This document shows positions 60,713 to 64,000 of a DNA stretch of 64,000 nucleotides, in pieces. The translations under genes and the position numbers were made by a program. How positions within the stretch are numbered: position 1 is the stretch's first letter; every line of letters begins with the position of its first letter. The notes under the pieces were generated by a model. It made no database searches and had not been told where the DNA came from. It worked only from the letters and a program-made list of their open reading frames with translations. The stretch is from Thalassospira sp. MCCC 1A03138 (GTDB lineage: Bacteria; Pseudomonadota; Alphaproteobacteria; Rhodospirillales; Thalassospiraceae): positions 1-64,000 of the forward strand of contig NZ_JFJY01000001.1 in the NCBI RefSeq assembly GCF_002115785.1, written 5' to 3'.

Positions 60713-60818
60713 TTGTCGGCGCAAACTCTCGACAAGTCGGGTTTCGGGCGTTACGAGATAGGCGGCCAAACCGGAACGGGTAGGGTCATGACTTAACGCT
60801 TTTACCCAAGGATCTGCC

Positions 60819-61154
60819 GTGAGCACGTTACCCCCCTGCCCCAAATGCCAGTCGCCCTATACCTACGAAGATGGCGAATTGCTGATTTGCCCGGAATGCG
60901 CCCATGAATGGTCGCAGCAAACCACAGCAGGCGGAGACGAAACCGAATACAAGGATGCCAATGGCAATATCCTTGCCGATGGCGATACGGTTTCGATCAT
61001 CAAGGATCTGAAGGTCAAGGGTGCGTCACAACCGCTTAAGGTCGGCACCAAGGTCAAGAATATCCGCCTTGTCGAAGGCGATCACAATATCGATTGCAAG
61101 ATCGACGGATTTGGCCCGATGAAGCTTAAATCCGAATTCGTCAAAAAGATCTGA
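60819..61154 (+). CDS. PhnA/YjdM-like zinc ribbon protein
   Basis: A 111-aa protein with an N-terminal zinc ribbon (C-P-K-C near residue 7 and C-P-E-C near 26) and a C-terminal beta domain ([40 protein letters not shown]). Once linked to phosphonate use, the family is not part of C-P lyase here and its role is unclear. Start GTG 60819 with AAGGA upstream. Confidence 0.9.
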   Translation: MSTLPPCPKCQSPYTYEDGELLICPECAHEWSQQTTAGGDETEYKDANGNILADGDTVSIIKDLKVKGASQPLKVGTKVKNIRLVEGDHNIDCKIDGFGPMKLKSEFVKKI

Positions 61155-61263
61155 TTGCGGGCTTCGCCCTGTAAACTCTGCGCCGACGACATTGCGACCG
61201 GGTTCTGGTATAATGTCGTCGTCTGATACCGGCTTGAACCATCCAAAGGAAACGGGGGCCACC

Positions 61264-61413
61264 ATGCGCCACCTTGCCCTTATCGCCGCACTATTTGCGA
61301 CCCTGTCGCTATCTTCCTGCCTGACCTTTAACTGGCAACGCAGCGTTCAGCAGGTTTTATCGAATGCATGCAATTCGACAGGGGATTGCGGCTCGGATGG
61401 GCCGGGCTATTAG
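61264..61413 (+). CDS. Small lipoprotein
   Basis: A 49-aa protein with a lipoprotein signal ending in L-S-S-C (RHLALIAALFATLSLSSC), leaving a mature peptide of about 32 residues (TFNWQRSVQQVLSNACNSTG). Start at 61264 fits the signal; an upstream ATG at 61192 would spoil it. Entericidin-like in size, but no family claim. Confidence 0.68.
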   Translation: MRHLALIAALFATLSLSSCLTFNWQRSVQQVLSNACNSTGDCGSDGPGY

Positions 61414-61426
61414 AACAGCCCAAAGC

Positions 61427-61463
61427 AAAACGGCGCGTCCAATGGACGCGCCGTTTGTTGTTT
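61427..61463. terminator. Bidirectional terminator between lipoprotein gene and guaA
   Basis: Stem AAACGGCGCGTCC/GGACGCGCCGTTT with 3-nt loop and GTTGTTT tail, between convergent genes. Confidence 0.9.
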
Positions 61464-61479
61464 CCGGTGATCGGAAAAC

Positions 61480-63033
61480 TTATTCCCACTCGATCGTTCC
61501 CGGTGGTTTCGAGGTGTAGTCATAAGTGACGCGGTTGATACCGTTGACCTCGTTGATGATCCGGTTGGCGATGCGGCCAAGCAGTTCCGGCGGGAAGGCG
61601 AAGAAGTCGGCGGTCATGCCGTCGGTCGAGGTGACCGCGCGGAGCGCACAGGCATAGTCATAGGTACGACCATCGCCCATCACACCAACGGTACGGACCG
61701 GCAGCAGCACCGCGAAGGCCTGCCAGATGGCGTCATAGAGACCGGCATTACGGATTTCTTCGAGATAGATCGCATCGGCCTTGCGCAGGATATCTAGCTT
61801 TTCGCGCGTGATCGGCTGGCCGGGGATACGAATGGCAAGGCCCGGTCCAGGGAACGGGTGACGGCCGACAAAGCTGTCGGGCAGACCCAGTTCACGACCA
61901 AGGTCACGGACTTCGTCCTTGAACAATTCGCGCAGCGGTTCGACCAGTTGCATATTCATGCGTTCCGGAAGACCGCCAACATTGTGATGTGACTTGATGG
62001 TGACCGACGGGCCGCCGGTGAAAGACACGCTTTCGATGACGTCCGGGTAAAGGGTCCCCTGAGCAAGGAAATCAGCACCGCCGATTTTCCTAGCTTCTTC
62101 TTCGAACACTTCGATGAACAGGCGACCAATGGTTTTGCGTTTGGTTTCCGGATCAATTTCGCCTTCGATCGCACCGATGAAGGTTTCGGACGCATCAACA
62201 TGGACCAGCGGAATGTTGTAATGGTCACGGAACAGGGTGACGACCTGATCAGCCTCGCCCGAGCGCATGAAACCATGATCAACGAACACGCAGGTCAGCT
62301 GATCGCCAATCGCTTCGTAGATCAGAACCGCGGTGACGGAGCTGTCAACGCCGCCCGAAAGACCGCAAATGACCTTGCCATCACCAACCTGCTTGCGGAT
62401 TTTGGCGATTGCGTCGTCTTTATAGGCGTTCATCGTCCAGTCGCCAGAGCAACCGGCAACACCGTGCGTGAAGTTCTTAAGCAGCTGCGCGCCATGCGGG
62501 GTGTGGACCACTTCGGGGTGGAACTGCACGGCGTAGAATTTCTTTTCGTCGTTGGCGATGGCGGCAAACGGTGCGCCTTCGGATTTGCCAACAACTCGGA
62601 ACCCGTCAGGAAGGGCATCGACGCGGTCACCGTGGCTCATCCAGACCTGTTCGCGTGCACCTTCGGCCCAGATGCCGGTGAACAGCGCGCAGTCTTCGAT
62701 CACATCAACAAAGGCACGACCGAATTCGCGGTGATCGGACGTCGCAACCTTGCCGCCAAGCTGGTTGACCATGGTCTGCTGACCATAGCAGATGCCAAGC
62801 ACCGGCACGCCAAGTTCAAAGACCTTTGCCGGGGCCGAGGGTGCCTTGTCCCAATGGACCGATGCCGGGCCACCAGACAGGATCACGGCCTTGGGCGCAT
62901 ATTCGTCAAGGAAAGCATCCGAGACATTGTTGAAGGGGTGGATTTCGCTATAGACACCGCTTTCGCGCACGCGGCGTGCAATCAGCTGGGTGACCTGCGA
63001 TCCAAAATCAATAATCAGCACGCGATCTGTCAT
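61480..63033 (-). CDS. guaA: GMP synthase (glutamine-hydrolysing)
   Basis: A 517-aa enzyme that converts XMP to GMP. The N-terminal glutamine amidotransferase has [15 protein letters not shown] (nucleophile Cys near residue 86) and the [11 protein letters not shown] (His, Glu) catalytic residues. The ATP pyrophosphatase PP-loop is [17 protein letters not shown] near residue 220, and the C-terminal dimerisation domain ends in [15 protein letters not shown]. All parts intact. Confidence 0.97.
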   Translation of the reverse strand: MTDRVLIIDFGSQVTQLIARRVRESGVYSEIHPFNNVSDAFLDEYAPKAVILSGGPASVHWDKAPSAPAKVFELGVPVLGICYGQQTMVNQLGGKVATSDHREFGRAFVDVIEDCALFTGIWAEGAREQVWMSHGDRVDALPDGFRVVGKSEGAPFAAIANDEKKFYAVQFHPEVVHTPHGAQLLKNFTHGVAGCSGDWTMNAYKDDAIAKIRKQVGDGKVICGLSGGVDSSVTAVLIYEAIGDQLTCVFVDHGFMRSGEADQVVTLFRDHYNIPLVHVDASETFIGAIEGEIDPETKRKTIGRLFIEVFEEEARKIGGADFLAQGTLYPDVIESVSFTGGPSVTIKSHHNVGGLPERMNMQLVEPLRELFKDEVRDLGRELGLPDSFVGRHPFPGPGLAIRIPGQPITREKLDILRKADAIYLEEIRNAGLYDAIWQAFAVLLPVRTVGVMGDGRTYDYACALRAVTSTDGMTADFFAFPPELLGRIANRIINEVNGINRVTYDYTSKPPGTIEWE

Positions 63034-63335
63034 CGGGCCGTATCTCCGTCGAGTATGGGGTTGCGCCGTACATACGCCAAACCATCCGTCTCGGCAACCC
63101 GGCGCAAACGGTTACCTTGGGATGCATTCATGAAATTCTGATGCCGAATTCCGGCATTTGGGGACAATTGCGGCCTTTTCCTGCCGGAACGCCCCCGAAA
63201 AGAGCACAATTGGTCCCTTTTTCCTGCGCAATGCGTCTGTAACTTGATTTCCAACGGAGCACGGAGATAACCGCGTCCGACAGAATTAGAAATCATGAGC
63301 AAATCAAGTTTGACCATGCAAAGGGACACAGACAA
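63034..63335. other. Intergenic region between guaA and a hypothetical gene
   Basis: No gene supported. Contains the divergent promoters. A plus/minus frame covering 63030-63878 on the minus strand was judged a shadow. Confidence 0.5.
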
Positions 63336-63683
63336 ATGACACAGAACAAAGGCAGTAAAATCGCGCTTGCCGTCGCTGGCCTTCTTCTGGTCGCTGGTGC
63401 GGCAACGGCCATTGCAATGACCCAGTCCGAGAGCAATAACCCGGCGTCGCTGTTTGGCACTGAAACCGGTACAGAGAACAGCGATACCATGACCCCGGCA
63501 CCTGATGCCCCGGCGGCCGAAACCGGCGAAGCGCCGAACACCGTCCTGCCGGACGACAATCAGGAAGTTCCGGGCATGAAGGGTCTTGATGGCAATGCAG
63601 GCGAAGATAGCAGCCCGCTGGAACTGATGCCGCAGGATGATGGCGGCACCACCGGTGGGGAAGCTGCCCCCAAGACGGAATAA
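63336..63683 (+). CDS. Hypothetical membrane-anchored acidic protein
   Basis: A 115-aa protein with an N-terminal helix (KIALAVAGLLLVAGAATAIA) acting as anchor or signal, followed by a low-complexity Pro/Thr/Asp/Glu-rich tail (MTPAPDAPAAETGEAPNTVL, then EDSSPLELMPQDDGG) with no predicted fold. It ends just before a good terminator. Function unknown. Confidence 0.65.
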   Translation: MTQNKGSKIALAVAGLLLVAGAATAIAMTQSESNNPASLFGTETGTENSDTMTPAPDAPAAETGEAPNTVLPDDNQEVPGMKGLDGNAGEDSSPLELMPQDDGGTTGGEAAPKTE

Positions 63684-63758
63684 AAAACCGGCCGGGTAAA
63701 CTGTGGAAGATCCAATCTTCACATAGCGTTCACGGTAAAATGCACTTGTGAAAAGAAC

Positions 63759-63796
63759 TGGCCCTGTCCCCATTCGGGACAGGGCCATTTTTCTTG
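63759..63796. terminator. Terminator between the hypothetical gene and rsmB
   Basis: Stem TGGCCCTGTCCC/GGGACAGGGCCA with 5-nt loop and TTTTTCTT tail; genes on both sides converge. Confidence 0.92.
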
Positions 63797-63877
63797 CCGC
63801 AATTTTACAGTTTGCAAGCAGACCAAGGGCGGCATCGGACATCGGGTTGTTTGCGATGACCATGGCCGCCATTGTCA

Positions 63878-64000
63878 TTATTTCACCTTGCCTTTGGCTG
63901 TGCGTTCAAACACCGCAACAAAGAAACCGTCCGTGCCATGCTCGTTCGGGGACAGGCGAAGCCACGGCTTGTCCTTGCCACCGGGGACCGGAACGGATTT
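63878..64000 (-). CDS. RsmB-like 16S rRNA (cytosine-C5) methyltransferase, C-terminal fragment
   Basis: The last 40 codons on the minus strand read LRLSPNEHGTDGFFVAVFER followed by a short basic tail, the characteristic end of RsmB/NOL1/NOP2/Sun methyltransferases (HGTDGFF). The rest lies beyond the window. The family methylates C967 of 16S rRNA; this fragment cannot fix the exact member. Confidence 0.75.
   Translation of the reverse strand, partial: KSVPVPGGKDKPWLRLSPNEHGTDGFFVAVFERTAKGKVK

Noticed and set aside
63030..63878. A 282-aa minus-strand frame between guaA and rsmB
   Set aside because: It spans the plus-strand hypothetical gene, two intergenic regions and a terminator, and has shadow-like composition.

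Overview
The window looks like a chromosomal segment of a marine or aquatic alphaproteobacterium of the Rhodospirillales. Protein style and gene content fit Thalassospira or a close relative, but that genus call is an inference from recognition and was not searched. Supporting traits are a complete Entner-Doudoroff gene set, a TRAP dicarboxylate-type transporter, an intracellular polyhydroxyalkanoate depolymerase, CbtAB cobalt uptake under a cobalamin riboswitch, DUF1127 proteins, NrsF-type anti-sigma control and moderately high GC. No phage, insertion sequence, CRISPR array or replication origin was seen.

Layout. 1-1.7 kb: the start of tuf, tRNA-Gly and tRNA-Tyr on the minus strand, rlmB and tRNA-Thr. 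1.7-6 kb: a secreted alpha/beta hydrolase, an ECF sigma/NrsF pair, a LysE-type exporter broken by a 13-bp tandem duplication, and a divergent TetR/RidA pair with three operator-like palindromes. 6-11.9 kb: a TRAP transporter operon ending in an isocitrate lyase/PEP mutase family enzyme, a GNAT acetyltransferase, a HTH-cupin regulator and a rhodanese. 12.5-18.5 kb: the prkA-yeaH-spoVR stress operon followed by a periplasmic binding protein. 18.8-21.6 kb: a ZnuA-like protein, DUF1007 and a NicO-type permease behind a Zur-like box. 21.7-23.5 kb: an ECF sigma, RskA-type anti-sigma and a DUF7282-like exported protein.

23.6-26.3 kb: two tandem paralogous modules, each a LysR gene divergent from a DUF1127 gene. 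26.3-32.6 kb: zwf-pgl-edd-glk-eda, which converts glucose to pyruvate and glyceraldehyde-3-phosphate by the Entner-Doudoroff route, preceded by the C-terminal remnant of a sugar ABC transporter ATPase. 33-41.9 kb: small proteins, phaZ, an SDR, NudK-like Nudix hydrolase, esterase, succinate-semialdehyde-type dehydrogenase, cytochrome c' and cytochrome b561. 42-47.3 kb: an iron-linked cluster (imelysin, di-heme DUF1111, second imelysin, DUF1513) with a Fur-like box. 47.4-47.6 kb: a non-coding segment with a good promoter, three hairpins and a terminator, a strong small-RNA candidate.

47.7-51.9 kb: an IclR regulator, RidA and a polar amino acid ABC transporter. 52.2-57.5 kb: a metal homeostasis block with a Zn/Cd P-type ATPase, DUF1636, a His-rich anchored protein, CbtA, CbtB, a cobalamin riboswitch and an ArsR/SmtB sensor carrying the classic alpha5 zinc site. 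57.6-64 kb: two paralogous small proteins, DUF2975 with a Cro-type regulator, an SDR, a MAPEG protein, a PhnA-like zinc ribbon protein, a tiny lipoprotein, guaA, a hypothetical protein and the 3' end of an rsmB-like gene.

The items most worth testing are the small-RNA candidate at 47.46-47.61 kb, the ZnuA-DUF1007-NicO cassette without ABC components, the duplicated LysR/DUF1127 module, and the exporter inactivated by a clean tandem duplication.
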